Counted from the first letter of the stretch, positions 1 to 8,048 are shown. The stretch: DNA of 64,000 nt from CBDESM01 sp965205165 (GCA_965205165.1 OZ242037.1:1674001-1738000), one strand, 5' to 3'. The notes: a model not told the origin generated them from the sequence alone. Numbers and translations are program-made.

Positions 1-100
1 ACTCCGCCCCATCCGACGCCCGCAGCGTCAGGTCTTCGGAATCGACGGCCGCGCCGGCGATCGGGGTGATCGCGGGCAGCGCTTCGTATCGGTGGCACAT
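1..100 (-). CDS. dienelactone-hydrolase-like protein, N-terminal fragment
   Basis: The first 33 codons of a minus-strand gene that runs off the left edge. The ATG (98-100) follows a GGGGAG ribosome site at 8 bp, and a TATCCT -10 box lies 38 bp upstream. The peptide opens MCHRYEALPAITPIAG and continues to an acidic stretch ending in LRASDGAE. This resembles the N-terminus of alpha/beta-hydrolases annotated as dienelactone hydrolases in GC-rich bacteria, but the catalytic Cys/Ser-His-Asp residues lie outside the window, so the family call is tentative. Confidence 0.4.
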   Translation of the reverse strand, partial: MCHRYEALPAITPIAGAAVDSEDLTLRASDGAE

Positions 101-137
101 GTCGTCAGCTCCCCTTCCGCCCATCCTGGGCAGAAGC

Positions 138-143
138 AGGATA
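138..143 (-). promoter_or_regulatory. -10 box TATCCT for the left-edge hydrolase gene
   Basis: On the minus strand the context reads CTATCCTGC, a 9-mer that recurs at 36919, 45755 and 54938 ahead of other genes. It lies 38 bp before the ATG at 100. No TTGACA-like -35 is evident. Confidence 0.45.
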
Positions 144-361
144 GCCGCGAGCGGCAGGCTGGGGCGTGGGGGAGCAGGCGGCGGCGTTCTCGACGCTGCG
201 GCAGTCTGGGGTGATGACGCAGAACGAGGCGCGGCACCGGCTGGGGCTGCCACAGCAGAGATGTTGCGTCTACTCCGCGGGACGGCGGCGATGAGGCTGC
301 TGCCGGCGGATAGCAGGATGCTGTATCGTGGCTGGCGGCGGCCGGTCGCCGCCTAGAAAAG

Positions 362-970
362 ATGGGAACAATGAGGCGACTCGCAACGCTGGGACTGCTG
401 GCCGTGCTCGTGCTGAGCGCGGCGGGGATCGGCTTCGTAGTCGGTCAAAGCTCGACCGAAGAAGTGCGCGTCGTAGCGCGGAGCGTCAGTGACGGGCGCA
501 TTGAGTTCGGGATCGAGCACGACGAGGAGCGCCTCCTGCCGACTGGCCGGTTTATGAACGCGGCGCAGATCGGGGCGCGAAACGACAGATGGCTGCGCTC
601 GACGCCAGTGAACATTGAGGTCGGCGCAAGTGCTTCCTCCTCTAGCAGTTCAACATCATCGGAGGGCATGGCAAGCGTGTCGGGATCCGGGCCGGTCACG
701 AAGCGCTTCGCCCTCTCGGCTGGAATCTACACCTGCGCTTTCAGCATTTCCGGCAACGACGACGACGGGCGTGCCACGTTTTTCTCGGCTCGACTGTACG
801 ACTCAGCGGGAGATTTCAAGTCTTTGGCAGGCGAAATCGCGTCGCAATGGTCGGGATCATCAGTGGTCCACGTAGGTGGAAGCAGCTGGACCGCGTTGAC
901 GCCTGGCACGATGCTCCTCGAGGTTGGGGACGCCGAACTTACTGCGCGCTGGCGGCTCGACTGCAACTAG
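362..970 (+). CDS. hypothetical secreted or membrane-anchored protein
   Basis: A 202-residue protein of unknown function. Residues 5-28 form a basic start followed by a hydrophobic segment (LGLLAVLVLSAAGIGFVV), read as a signal peptide or single membrane anchor. A Ser-rich linker (about 90-108) precedes a C-terminal half with alternating beta-strand-like segments and two cysteines (CAFSIS and the final LDCN) that could pair outside the cell. A second in-frame ATG at 371 is equally good because neither has a strong ribosome site. No family was recognised. It is transcribed away from the gene at the left edge and faces the lipoprotein gene tail to tail. Confidence 0.6.
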   Translation: MGTMRRLATLGLLAVLVLSAAGIGFVVGQSSTEEVRVVARSVSDGRIEFGIEHDEERLLPTGRFMNAAQIGARNDRWLRSTPVNIEVGASASSSSSSTSSEGMASVSGSGPVTKRFALSAGIYTCAFSISGNDDDGRATFFSARLYDSAGDFKSLAGEIASQWSGSSVVHVGGSSWTALTPGTMLLEVGDAELTARWRLDCN

Positions 971-1024
971 TGCCTGCAGGGGGCGCAGATCTCCGGTTTT
1001 CTCTAGCCGTCACACTGCGACTGG

Positions 1025-1675
1025 CTAGCCTCGGCTGAGCGTAATTGCATCGTTCAGGGTCGTGGAGGTCGGCTGGTCGTCCTGCTGCTCGGCACTGTCG
1101 TCCTCTTCATCAATGCAGCCGGTACTGACCAGCGTGGCGCGGGTTCTCGGCGTCAGTAAAGCTTCGGCAGCCTCAACACTGCCGGCGGCGATAAGCCCGG
1201 GACTGAGAAGAGCGAATAGGTTGGCTACCTCATCTTCATCTTGCTGCCGAGCGAACTCGATATACGTTTGCAAGGCCCCGCGCCAAGTGCGATGGAAAGT
1301 TAAGAGCGCCGCTTCGTCGGGGATCTGACCTTCAATACGGCGGTACTCGTCTGCTCTGACTTGAAGGCTATCCTCTAATTCGCCCCAAGTTGCGCCGAGC
1401 AGTTCATCGCCAGAACTGTTGTTGATGTCACCACACCAGCGAGCGTACTCGGCGACCGTCATCCTGCTCTCCCCGCTGCAAGCGGCCGCGAGGCTGGCGA
1501 AGATGATCAGGGCGAAGGCGGCGATCCAGTGGCTGGGCGTTGCGGGCCTGTTCCCTACTGGCTTAGCGCGACGGCTTTGGCTTGAAGGCTGTGGGCTTGG
1601 ATGCTGCCAAGTGCCCGGCGGTCCCGGACTGTTCTGAATCTGGGGTACCCCCGAAGCCAAGCGAGTGGTGAACAT
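1025..1675 (-). CDS. putative lipoprotein of unknown function
   Basis: A 216-residue protein whose residues 50-66 (WIAAFALIIFASLAAAC) form a lipoprotein signal with lipobox LAAAC and acyl-acceptor Cys66. The mature part is acidic and helical (for example WGELEDSLQVRADEYRRIE) with one internal Cys pair candidate. The 48 residues before the hydrophobic core are unusually long and Pro/Ser-rich, so the true start may lie further in, but no ATG, GTG or TTG sits close to the core; another ATG exists at 1699. Neither start has a convincing ribosome site. It lies just downstream of, and in the same direction as, the CoA-transferase gene. Confidence 0.6.
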   Translation of the reverse strand: MFTTRLASGVPQIQNSPGPPGTWQHPSPQPSSQSRRAKPVGNRPATPSHWIAAFALIIFASLAAACSGESRMTVAEYARWCGDINNSSGDELLGATWGELEDSLQVRADEYRRIEGQIPDEAALLTFHRTWRGALQTYIEFARQQDEDEVANLFALLSPGLIAAGSVEAAEALLTPRTRATLVSTGCIDEEDDSAEQQDDQPTSTTLNDAITLSRG

Positions 1676-1749
1676 GATGGGGCGCTCAGGCTTCCGCATG
1701 GGCAGAGGGTAAGTACGGGCTTGCGGCTGTGTCAAGCCCCTTGGCTGGG

Positions 1750-3006
1750 CTAGAGGATTCCCGCTTCGCGGAGGGCGGTTAGGTCTGCGGGGGGGATTTG
1801 GAGGAGCTCGGTGAAGACGTAGGGGTCGTGTTCGCCGCGGTTGGCTACGGGGGCGGTGATGGCGGCGGGGGTGCGGGGGAACTTCCAGGGGGCGCCGATG
1901 TAGAGGGCGCCGCGGATGGGGGCGGCGGCTTCGGCGGAGAGGTCGATTGCGGCGGTGCAGAGGGCGGTGAAGTCTTCTTCGACCAGCAGTTGTTCGGGGC
2001 CGCAGAAGCGGGCGGCGGGGACGCCGGCGGACTGCAGGCGCTCGGCCAGCTCGGCGGCGTCCTGCGTGCGCGTCCACTCGGAGACTGCGGCGTCGAGGTC
2101 GTCCTGCGCCTTGAGGCGGGTTAGTCCGCGCTGCCAGCGGGGGTCGGCCAGGGCGGCGTCCGCGCCGTCTTCGCGGGCGGCGGCAAGCAGGGCGTCCCAC
2201 TCGGCGTCCGTGCGGGCGGCGATGGCGATCCACTCGTCCTCGCCGGCGCAGGGGTATGCGCCGTGCGGGGCGATCCCGCGCTCGCGGTTGCCCTGCGGGC
2301 CGGCCGCGCGGCCGTTCATCAGGTAGTCCATCAGCGGTTCCGCGGCGCGCTGCAGGGTCGCCTCGCCCTGCGCGAGGTCGATGAACTGGCCCTCGCCGGT
2401 GCGCTCGCGGTGCTCCAGCGCGGCCAGCACGGCGACCATCGCGTGGCCGGCGGCGGTCGGGTCGAGGTCGGCCGTGTCCTCGCGCGGCTGCGGATCGTCG
2501 GCGTAGCCCAGCAGGCTCTTGAGCCCGTAGAGCGCGGCCAGCGAGGGGCCGTAGGTCACCAGATCGCGCCAGGGCGCGTCCGTCGCGCCGGTCGCCGAGA
2601 GCGAGATCATGATCAATCGCGGGTTGACCTCGCGCAGCGCCTCCCAGCCGAGCCCGAGCGACGGCATCACCCGCGGCGAGAAGTTCTCCAGCACGATGTC
2701 GGAAACGGCGACGAGCCGCTTGTAGACCTCGACCCCGCGCGGATCGCCCAAGTGGATCGAGACCGACATCTTGCCCCGGTCCAGCCCGTGGAACGCGCGC
2801 GGATCATCGGCGGGCGTCGCTCCGCGGTCGCCCCCGATGTTCCCCACCGGCGTCCGCTGCGACCCCATCGAGACCCCCGACCGCCGATGCGGCGGCCCGA
2901 CCTTGATCACCTCCGCGCCAAGGTCCGCCAAGAACATCCCCAGCAGAGGCCCCGCCCAGACATGCCCCTGATCAACGACGCGGACGCCCTCGAGGATGCG
3001 GGTCAT
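1750..3006 (-). CDS. CaiB/BaiF family III CoA-transferase
   Basis: A 418-residue protein with the family III CoA-transferase layout: an N-terminal Rossmann part (ILEGVRVVDQGHVWAGPLLGMFLADLGAEVIKV split over residues 4-36), then LENFSP near 107-111, NPRLIMISLSA near 128-138, and the HRERTGEGQFIDLAQGE segment near 199-215. The catalytic aspartate is probably Asp182 in LDPTAAGHA. Such enzymes move CoA between carboxylic acids through an Asp-linked intermediate; the substrate cannot be read from sequence. The start codon overlaps the stop of the upstream restriction-enzyme candidate (ATGA, 3003-3006), so translation may be coupled to an R-M cassette, which is an odd partner. Confidence 0.88.
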   Translation of the reverse strand: MTRILEGVRVVDQGHVWAGPLLGMFLADLGAEVIKVGPPHRRSGVSMGSQRTPVGNIGGDRGATPADDPRAFHGLDRGKMSVSIHLGDPRGVEVYKRLVAVSDIVLENFSPRVMPSLGLGWEALREVNPRLIMISLSATGATDAPWRDLVTYGPSLAALYGLKSLLGYADDPQPREDTADLDPTAAGHAMVAVLAALEHRERTGEGQFIDLAQGEATLQRAAEPLMDYLMNGRAAGPQGNRERGIAPHGAYPCAGEDEWIAIAARTDAEWDALLAAAREDGADAALADPRWQRGLTRLKAQDDLDAAVSEWTRTQDAAELAERLQSAGVPAARFCGPEQLLVEEDFTALCTAAIDLSAEAAAPIRGALYIGAPWKFPRTPAAITAPVANRGEHDPYVFTELLQIPPADLTALREAGIL

Positions 3007-3554
3007 TCGGCCCCGTCACTCTCCGGAGCCGTCCATTGGTGCGTGGCTTCCCCGTCTTCGATCAGGAGCAGGAGCGTCGCGTTCTCACGGACCCATCCTG
3101 CCGACACTTGTCGGCGGAATCTCTGCTGGCTCTGTGTGGAGTACGGGTTTTCCGCTTCCCAAGCGGCGAAGTGCTCTTCAAGATCGGTGCCGGTGCAGTA
3201 CCAGACTTCGACTCTGGACAACTCCTCCCAGTACCAGATTAGGATGTGTCCTGCCCGCCGGTCAGCCGCGAACTTGTCTTGCCAAGAATCCCGGTGGTAC
3301 TGGTACTCGAATGATCCTCGATCGCGGGCCGACTTGACTTCGAACTCGCCCAAGTCTGGACCGGAGTGGCTTGTCGTTCCTTGTTGCCGAAACAGGATCG
3401 CAGCGAAAACCTCCCAGTCTTCGGCCATGATCATCATGCGTGGTTTGAGGCCTTGCTTGTCGAAGAGTCGCCTTCGGCCCTGCAAGGGCCCGTACATGTA
3501 GGCGTGGAAGTAGATCAGCGCCGCTTGCACGTCCAGCGTTTCGGGCAGCGGCAT
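3003..3554 (-). CDS. candidate type II restriction endonuclease of the C5-MTase/Vsr cassette
   Basis: A 183-residue protein, third gene of a minus-strand cassette after the C5 methyltransferase and Vsr genes; its start follows the vsr stop by 2 bp. It contains SGPDLGEFEVKSARD at residues 64-78, which offers an acidic residue (Asp67 or an earlier one in MAEDWEVF, 43-50) and an Glu72-x-Lys74 pair, the pattern of PD-(D/E)xK nucleases. Position in the operon and size fit a type II restriction enzyme cognate to the methyltransferase. No named family was recognised, and the Asp-to-ExK spacing is short if Asp67 is used, so the nuclease call is inference. Confidence 0.6.
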   Translation of the reverse strand: MPLPETLDVQAALIYFHAYMYGPLQGRRRLFDKQGLKPRMMIMAEDWEVFAAILFRQQGTTSHSGPDLGEFEVKSARDRGSFEYQYHRDSWQDKFAADRRAGHILIWYWEELSRVEVWYCTGTDLEEHFAAWEAENPYSTQSQQRFRRQVSAGWVRENATLLLLIEDGEATHQWTAPESDGAE

Positions 3555-3556
3555 GG

Positions 3557-4030
3557 CTAGCGCCTCAGCAGTTCGACGCCGGGCGGGCGGTAGCCGCGGA
3601 ACTGGGCGTTGCAGGCGCGCTCGACGTAGGCCCCGACTTGCTCAAGGCGCTCCTTCACGGCGCGATCCGTGACGCGGATCACGGTCCAGCCGCGCAGCGT
3701 CAGCAGGAAGTTGACGTGGCGGTCGCGCTCCATGTTGCGGTGGATTTTGCGCTGCCAATATTGCGACATCTCGGCAAGCCGTTCCGGGCTCAGGCTCTTG
3801 CCGTGCCAGAATTCGCCATCCACGAAGATGGCGATCTTCTTGCTCACGAACGCGATGTCCGGCCTGCCGGCGGCGCCGGCGTAGTCGAGCCGGTAGCGGA
3901 GGCCGCGACGGGACAGCTCGCGGCGGAGCGCCAGTTCGGGCTTGGTGTCCCGCCGGCGGATGCGGCTCATCACCTCCGATCGCTCGGCCGGCGTGAACAT
4001 GTCGCGGCGCACAGCGGTGGTCATCGTCAA
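3557..4030 (-). CDS. vsr: Vsr-like very short patch repair endonuclease
   Basis: A 157-residue protein with the Vsr hallmarks in order: MSRIRRRDTKPELALRR (21-37), RGLRYRLD (42-49), GRPDIAF (55-61, catalytic Asp58) and FVDGEFWHG (69-77). Vsr nicks next to T:G mismatches left by deamination of 5-methylcytosine and is normally encoded beside a C5 methyltransferase, as here (4-bp ATGA overlap). Odd point: the usual GCFWHGC is GEFWHGKS, so two of the zinc ligands known from E. coli Vsr are replaced by Glu and Lys. It may be a zinc-free variant, or the nuclease could serve in restriction instead. Confidence 0.88.
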   Translation of the reverse strand: MTMTTAVRRDMFTPAERSEVMSRIRRRDTKPELALRRELSRRGLRYRLDYAGAAGRPDIAFVSKKIAIFVDGEFWHGKSLSPERLAEMSQYWQRKIHRNMERDRHVNFLLTLRGWTVIRVTDRAVKERLEQVGAYVERACNAQFRGYRPPGVELLRR

Positions 4031-5217
4031 CTGCCCGCCGCGTAGGCGGCACCTTCGGGCTCGGCGAACCGCGTTTGCAGGCCGTCGGCCTCGACTGCTT
4101 CACGCGTGAGATGGGCGAATGCGTGCCGTGCGAGCCACGTCACCGCCGGCACGCAGACCGCATCGCCGAACCCCATCTGCGCCTGCCGGTCGCCGACGTT
4201 GATCGGGAACCCCGTCGCGCCTTGCAGTCGCGCGTACTCGCGGCCGGTGAGGGGACGGATGCGGGGTTCGCCGCTGCGGCAATCGACCAGGAATTGCACG
4301 CTGCTGCCGCCCTGCGGCGTCCGCAGGCAGCCCGCGATCTTGTCGCCGCGCACTTCGCCCACGGTCTTGCCGCGCCGCCGGCGCCGGAACAGGGTGGCGA
4401 CCCCGCCGCGCTGCCGCTTGAGGAGCGCATCAACCCGCTCGCGGTGCGTCGGCGCCATGCTCGCCAACATCGCCTCCGTCTGCTCCGCAGGCCACCATCG
4501 CTCGTCGTCCGGTTCCACGTCCTGAAGCACGGAAGCCAGCGTTTCCCTAGCGCGCGCAGGCGGTTCGGGGATGTCGAGCTCGATGAAGGGCAGATGGCGG
4601 TGCGCGGCTTGGAATCGCCGCACTCCGCGCGTGCGCGTGCGGCTGACCTGATCGGTCGCGGGGAGCCAAGGCAGGTTCTCGTGTTGACGCACCGCCATCA
4701 CGAACAGGCGCGGGCGACTCTGCGGCGTGAACCAGCGCGCGTCCACCACGGCCAAGTCCAGCGAGTAGCCGAGCGCGGCGACTCGATCGCAGACTTCGGA
4801 GAGGTCCCGCCCGCCGTGCGAGGTGAGGAAGCCCGTCACGTTTTCGAGCAGCAGCGCTTCCGGCGCGGCGCCGCGGGCGCACTGCTCCTCGACCAGATCG
4901 AGGAACGGCCAGATCGCCCCGGAGTGCTCGCCCGCGAGTCCGGCGCGGTTGCCGGCCAGCGAGAGGTCGATGCAGGGGAACGAGGCGGTCATCAGCTCGA
5001 CGTCGTCGGGGACGTCCCCGATGGTCAGATCGTTGATGTCCGCGACCGCCAAGTCGTCCGCGCCGAACCGCCCGCGGTACATCTCGGCCTTGCCTTCCGC
5101 GATGTCGTTCGCGAACGCGCACTCCCAGCCAAGCGGCTCAAGCGCCTCCCGCACGAGCCCGATCCCCGCGAAGAACTCCGCGAATCGCGGCAATGTGCTG
5201 CTCCCGCGTCGTTGCAC
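4027..5217 (-). CDS. DNA (cytosine-5-)-methyltransferase
   Basis: A 396-residue protein with the ordered motifs of C5 methyltransferases: motif I FFAGIG (15-20, SAM binding), motif IV FPCIDLS with catalytic Cys82, motif VI LLENV (123-127), motif VIII QSRPR (166-170), and a motif X-like GFGDAVCVPAV near the C-terminus. Residues between VIII and IX (about 190-300) form the target recognition region. It heads the cassette with vsr and the candidate restriction enzyme and presumably protects host sites. The start used is GTG at 5217; an internal TTG (5191-5193 region, LPRFAEFF) has a better GGGAG ribosome site, so the first eight residues are uncertain. Confidence 0.93.
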   Translation of the reverse strand: MQRRGSSTLPRFAEFFAGIGLVREALEPLGWECAFANDIAEGKAEMYRGRFGADDLAVADINDLTIGDVPDDVELMTASFPCIDLSLAGNRAGLAGEHSGAIWPFLDLVEEQCARGAAPEALLLENVTGFLTSHGGRDLSEVCDRVAALGYSLDLAVVDARWFTPQSRPRLFVMAVRQHENLPWLPATDQVSRTRTRGVRRFQAAHRHLPFIELDIPEPPARARETLASVLQDVEPDDERWWPAEQTEAMLASMAPTHRERVDALLKRQRGGVATLFRRRRRGKTVGEVRGDKIAGCLRTPQGGSSVQFLVDCRSGEPRIRPLTGREYARLQGATGFPINVGDRQAQMGFGDAVCVPAVTWLARHAFAHLTREAVEADGLQTRFAEPEGAAYAAGS

Positions 5218-5287
5218 GTGCGCGCCTACGCGCCCCGGCGATGCCTGAATGCTAGTGGTCGCGGCGTTCGGGCATCGGGGGCAACGC

Positions 5288-5293
5288 TAGCCT
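5288..5293 (+). promoter_or_regulatory. -10 box TAGCCT of a probably leaderless transcript
   Basis: TAGCCT is followed by only 6 bp before the ATG at 5300, so transcription would start at or next to the A of ATG. Confidence 0.5.
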
Positions 5294-5299
5294 TTGGGG

Positions 5300-6130
5300 A
5301 TGCGGGTGACGTTTTGCGGGACGGGGGCCGGAGGGTCGGTCAATCCGCGGCGGGGGAACTCGTCGCTGCACTTGGCGGTGGACGGGTTCGAGGCGCTGCT
5401 GGACACGGGGCCGGGGTTCATGGAGCGGATGGCGGCGGCCTCGCTCGACCCCAACGCGGTGCGGGCGGTGCTGTTCTCGCACCTGCACTTCGACCACGCG
5501 GCGGGCATCGTCGAGCTGCTGACCCGGACCATCATCCACACCGGGCCGCCGCCGCGCGCGTACGGGCCGCGGGGGACGGACGAGTACGTCGCCTCGGCGC
5601 TCGCCTTCGCACGGCTCAACGCGACGCGGCCGGAGAACCACGAGTGGCTGGACGGCGTGTCGGTCGCGTTGACGCGGCCGGGCGACGAGCGCGAGATCGG
5701 GCCGCTCGCGGTCGAATCGCGCGAGGTGCCGCACGTCGATTACCTGGAATGCCTGGCGCGGCGAATCCGCTGCGGCGGGCGGACGCTGGTCTACAGCGGC
5801 GACACGGCCAGCGCGCCCGAGGTGCTGGCGCCGCTGGCCGAGGGCGCGGACCTGCTGATCCACGAGGCGTTCACGGAGTCGGCGCTGCGGCGGACGGCCG
5901 ATGCGGCGGCGATGCCGCCCGAGCGGGCCGACGGCTTCTTCGCCGCGATCCGCGGCACGCACTCCAGCGCGGCCGATGCGGCGCGGATCGCGCGCGAGGC
6001 GGGGGTGCCGCGGCTCGCGCTCACCCATCTGCTGGCGGCCGAGCGCGACGAGGAGCTGGCCGCGGAGGCGCGGAGCGAGTTCGACGGCGAGGTGATCGTG
6101 GCCGCGGACGGCCTGGCGCTGGAGGTCTGA
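5300..6130 (+). CDS. metallo-beta-lactamase fold hydrolase (RNase Z/PhnP-like)
   Basis: A 276-residue protein starting MRVTFCGTGAGGS, the opening beta-strand pattern of RNase Z-type MBL proteins. SHLHFDHAAG (60-69) carries the HxHxDH metal motif, and later HV (VPHVDY), YSGDTA (the Asp ligand) and ALTHLL supply the remaining ligands. The family includes tRNA 3' processing nucleases, phosphodiesterases and aryl-sulfatase-like enzymes; the exosite arm of RNase Z is not evident, so a small-molecule phosphodiesterase or similar hydrolase is as likely. The ATG at 5300 was chosen over an in-frame TTG at 5294 because of the -10 box immediately upstream. Confidence 0.85.
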   Translation: MRVTFCGTGAGGSVNPRRGNSSLHLAVDGFEALLDTGPGFMERMAAASLDPNAVRAVLFSHLHFDHAAGIVELLTRTIIHTGPPPRAYGPRGTDEYVASALAFARLNATRPENHEWLDGVSVALTRPGDEREIGPLAVESREVPHVDYLECLARRIRCGGRTLVYSGDTASAPEVLAPLAEGADLLIHEAFTESALRRTADAAAMPPERADGFFAAIRGTHSSAADAARIAREAGVPRLALTHLLAAERDEELAAEARSEFDGEVIVAADGLALEV

Positions 6131-6133
6131 GCG

Positions 6134-6493
6134 GTGGAGGTGCGCGAGTTCACGGTGATGGTCGGCACCGATCAGCCCGATGCGCTGGCCCGCTTCTACG
6201 GTGAGGTGCTCGGCCTGCCGCGCATCGGCAAGTACCGCGATCCCGTCTTCGCGGCGGCCGGCGGGTTCATCCGCATCCTCGATCATTCGGAGATCAGCGG
6301 GCCCACCCGCGAGCCGGCGCGGGCGCAGATCAACCTGTTCGTCGACGATGTGGAGACGGAGTTCGCGCGCATCGCCGGGCACGGGGTCGACGTCCTGCGC
6401 GAGCCGGAGCGCGAGTCCTGGGGCGGCCTGGTGGCGACGCTGCGGGATCCGGACGGGAACTACGTGCAGCTGCTGGAGTTGCTGCGGGACTGA
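6134..6493 (+). CDS. VOC (glyoxalase/bleomycin-resistance fold) protein
   Basis: A 119-residue protein with the two beta-alpha-beta-beta-beta repeats of the vicinal oxygen chelate fold: FTVMVGTDQPDALARFYGEV at 6-25 and the C-terminal RDPDGNYVQLLEL. Members bind a divalent metal and act as glyoxalases, dioxygenases, epimerases or antibiotic-binding proteins; the substrate is not evident. The GTG start (6134) follows GGAGGT, which lies inside the end of the MBL gene, so the two are co-transcribed and probably translationally coupled. Confidence 0.85.
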   Translation: MEVREFTVMVGTDQPDALARFYGEVLGLPRIGKYRDPVFAAAGGFIRILDHSEISGPTREPARAQINLFVDDVETEFARIAGHGVDVLREPERESWGGLVATLRDPDGNYVQLLELLRD

Positions 6494-6496
6494 GGC

Positions 6497-7441
6497 TCAG
6501 CCGCCCGCGGCCGCGCCGGCGGCGACGGGTTCGGGGGCGATCTCGTCGGCCGCGATCACGGCCATGTCGTCGTCGCCGAGGTCGCCCAGCTCGCCGCGGC
6601 GGTAGGCGTCGTAGAGCTCGAACAGTTCGCGCTTGTGCGGGCGCTTGCGCCCGATCGGGCAGGCGGCCCAGGCGTCGTAGTCCTCGTCGCAGTAGCCCAT
6701 GCGGCGCTCGCCGCACTTGGGCTGGAGCTGGCGGCCGAGTTCGGGGGCGACGCGGATCACCTCGGCGCGCATCAGCGAGACGACCTTGCGGAACTCCCAT
6801 TGGGCGCGTGTGCAGAGGCGCAGGTCGGCGATGTGCAGCAGCGAGGCGAAGTTGACCATGATCTTGAAGTTGGTCGAGGTCGCGTTGGGCAGCAGGAAGC
6901 GGGCGTCCTCGGCCGGCACGCCGGCGTCAACCATGCGCTCGTAGAGCGCGCCGGCTTGGGCGAACAGCGCCGTCATCTCGTCGCGCAGGCCGGCCCGCTC
7001 GACCGTGCGCGGGACCGCGTAGGGGAAGTCGCCGCCGCCGTAGGTGACGTAGCGCTGGGACTGCTGCTCGAATGAGATGCCGATGCGGTGGCGCACGAAC
7101 TGGTGGCTGAAGGCGCGGGAGACGCCGGAGATGCCGAACTCGAAGACGACCTGTTCGAGCGGCGACATGTGGCCGGTCAGCAGGCGCGCCTCGATGAACT
7201 CCAGCATCTGCGCGCGGGGGATGCGCTCGTCCTCGATCCGCGCCAGCACCTGCTCCGGGGTGAGCGCGGAGTAGCAGACGCGGTAGGCCATGTAGAGGGC
7301 GCGGATCGGGTCTTCGGTGTGGTCGATCAGCTGGACGCGGATGCCGTCGGCACCGGAGGCGGCGCGGCCGTTGCCGGGTTCAGCTGCCATCTGGTCCGGG
7401 CCGCTTCCTTGCATCGCTCGCGGAGGGCGCATTCTAGACAT
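6497..7441 (-). CDS. thyX: flavin-dependent thymidylate synthase ThyX
   Basis: A 314-residue open frame encoding ThyX, which makes dTMP from dUMP with methylene-tetrahydrofolate and reduced FAD. The core starts at VQLIDHTEDP and includes GHMSPLEQVVFEFGISGVSR and the signature RHRIGISFEQQSQRY, then FLLPNATSTNF (dUMP/FAD contacts) and LCTRAQWE. The usual signature is RHRx7S; here the spacing is RHRx8S, one residue longer. The first 17-33 residues are not part of the fold. A TAGAAT -10 box inside the frame (7431-7436) argues that the true start is ATG 7414 or 7390 rather than 7441. The acidic Ala/Gly tail is lineage-specific. It faces the VOC gene tail to tail (3 bp gap). Confidence 0.93.
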   Translation of the reverse strand: MSRMRPPRAMQGSGPDQMAAEPGNGRAASGADGIRVQLIDHTEDPIRALYMAYRVCYSALTPEQVLARIEDERIPRAQMLEFIEARLLTGHMSPLEQVVFEFGISGVSRAFSHQFVRHRIGISFEQQSQRYVTYGGGDFPYAVPRTVERAGLRDEMTALFAQAGALYERMVDAGVPAEDARFLLPNATSTNFKIMVNFASLLHIADLRLCTRAQWEFRKVVSLMRAEVIRVAPELGRQLQPKCGERRMGYCDEDYDAWAACPIGRKRPHKRELFELYDAYRRGELGDLGDDDMAVIAADEIAPEPVAAGAAAGG

Positions 7442-7510
7442 AAGCGCGCAGGCGGCCCGGATGCTACGCGCCCGCGAAGGAGCGGCGCTCAGGCGAGCCT
7501 CGCCGCGGCG

Positions 7511-7936
7511 CTAGTTGAAGGTGGTGTCGATCTTCGAGCTGGCGTCGAAGAAGTCCTGCAGGGTCTGGTTGAAGCGGTAGAAGAGGTCGCGCCGCGTGTA
7601 GTCGCTGCCCTTGGCCAGCTCTTCGGGCGATTCCAAGTCGATCGTGTTGAGCGTGTGGTGCAGGTCGGCGTGGCCGTTGGAGGCGATGTTCTCCAGCATC
7701 TCGCGCCAGCGCTCGGTCGGCATCACCAGCGTGAAGTCGAGGTCGGCCTCCTCCTCCGCGCCCGAGACGTCCGCGATCTCCGGGATTTCGTAGCCGTCGA
7801 AGACGATCTTGATCGTGGTGTCGCCGACGTTGACGCCCATCGCGCAGTCCATCATGCCGAAGCTGCGCCATTCGGGGTCGGCCAGCATCTGCTCGCGCAG
7901 CGATTCGAACCACTCGATGGATGGGAATGCGGGCAT
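7511..7936 (-). CDS. SCP2-like sterol/lipid-binding domain protein
   Basis: A 141-residue single-domain protein. The pattern of WFESLREQM, then beta-strands (DTTIKIVFDGYEIPEI, DLDFTLVMP) and the helix pair ERWREMLENIASNGHADLHHTLNTID fits the SCP2 fold, which carries lipids or fatty acyl-CoA. No signal peptide or membrane segment is seen, so it is cytosolic. The ligand is unknown. A GAGGAC ribosome site precedes the ATG (7936) and a clear TATGAT -10 box lies at 7976-7981. Confidence 0.7.
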   Translation of the reverse strand: MPAFPSIEWFESLREQMLADPEWRSFGMMDCAMGVNVGDTTIKIVFDGYEIPEIADVSGAEEEADLDFTLVMPTERWREMLENIASNGHADLHHTLNTIDLESPEELAKGSDYTRRDLFYRFNQTLQDFFDASSKIDTTFN

Positions 7937-7975
7937 GCTCGTCCTCGCGGAATCTTCAGGCGGGTGCTTGGGTGC

Positions 7976-7981
7976 ATCATA
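7976..7981 (-). promoter_or_regulatory. -10 box TATGAT of the SCP2 gene
   Basis: Minus-strand GGCGTATGATGC, 39 bp before the ATG at 7936; one of the A/T-richest points of this stretch. Confidence 0.5.
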
Positions 7982-8048
7982 CGCCCCGATCGGGCGCGCG
8001 GATTCCGGCCGGCCGCGGCCGCGTGTTCCGCGCAGCCCGCGGGCGTCC

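Noticed and set aside
101..361. Possible small gene in the left intergenic region (plus-strand frame 66-356)
   Set aside because: No ribosome site, no motif, and composition like the flanks; the region is better read as divergent promoter space.
4075..6204. A 709-codon plus-strand frame across the methyltransferase and MBL genes
   Set aside because: No domain is recognisable and it conflicts with the motif-rich genes on both sides.
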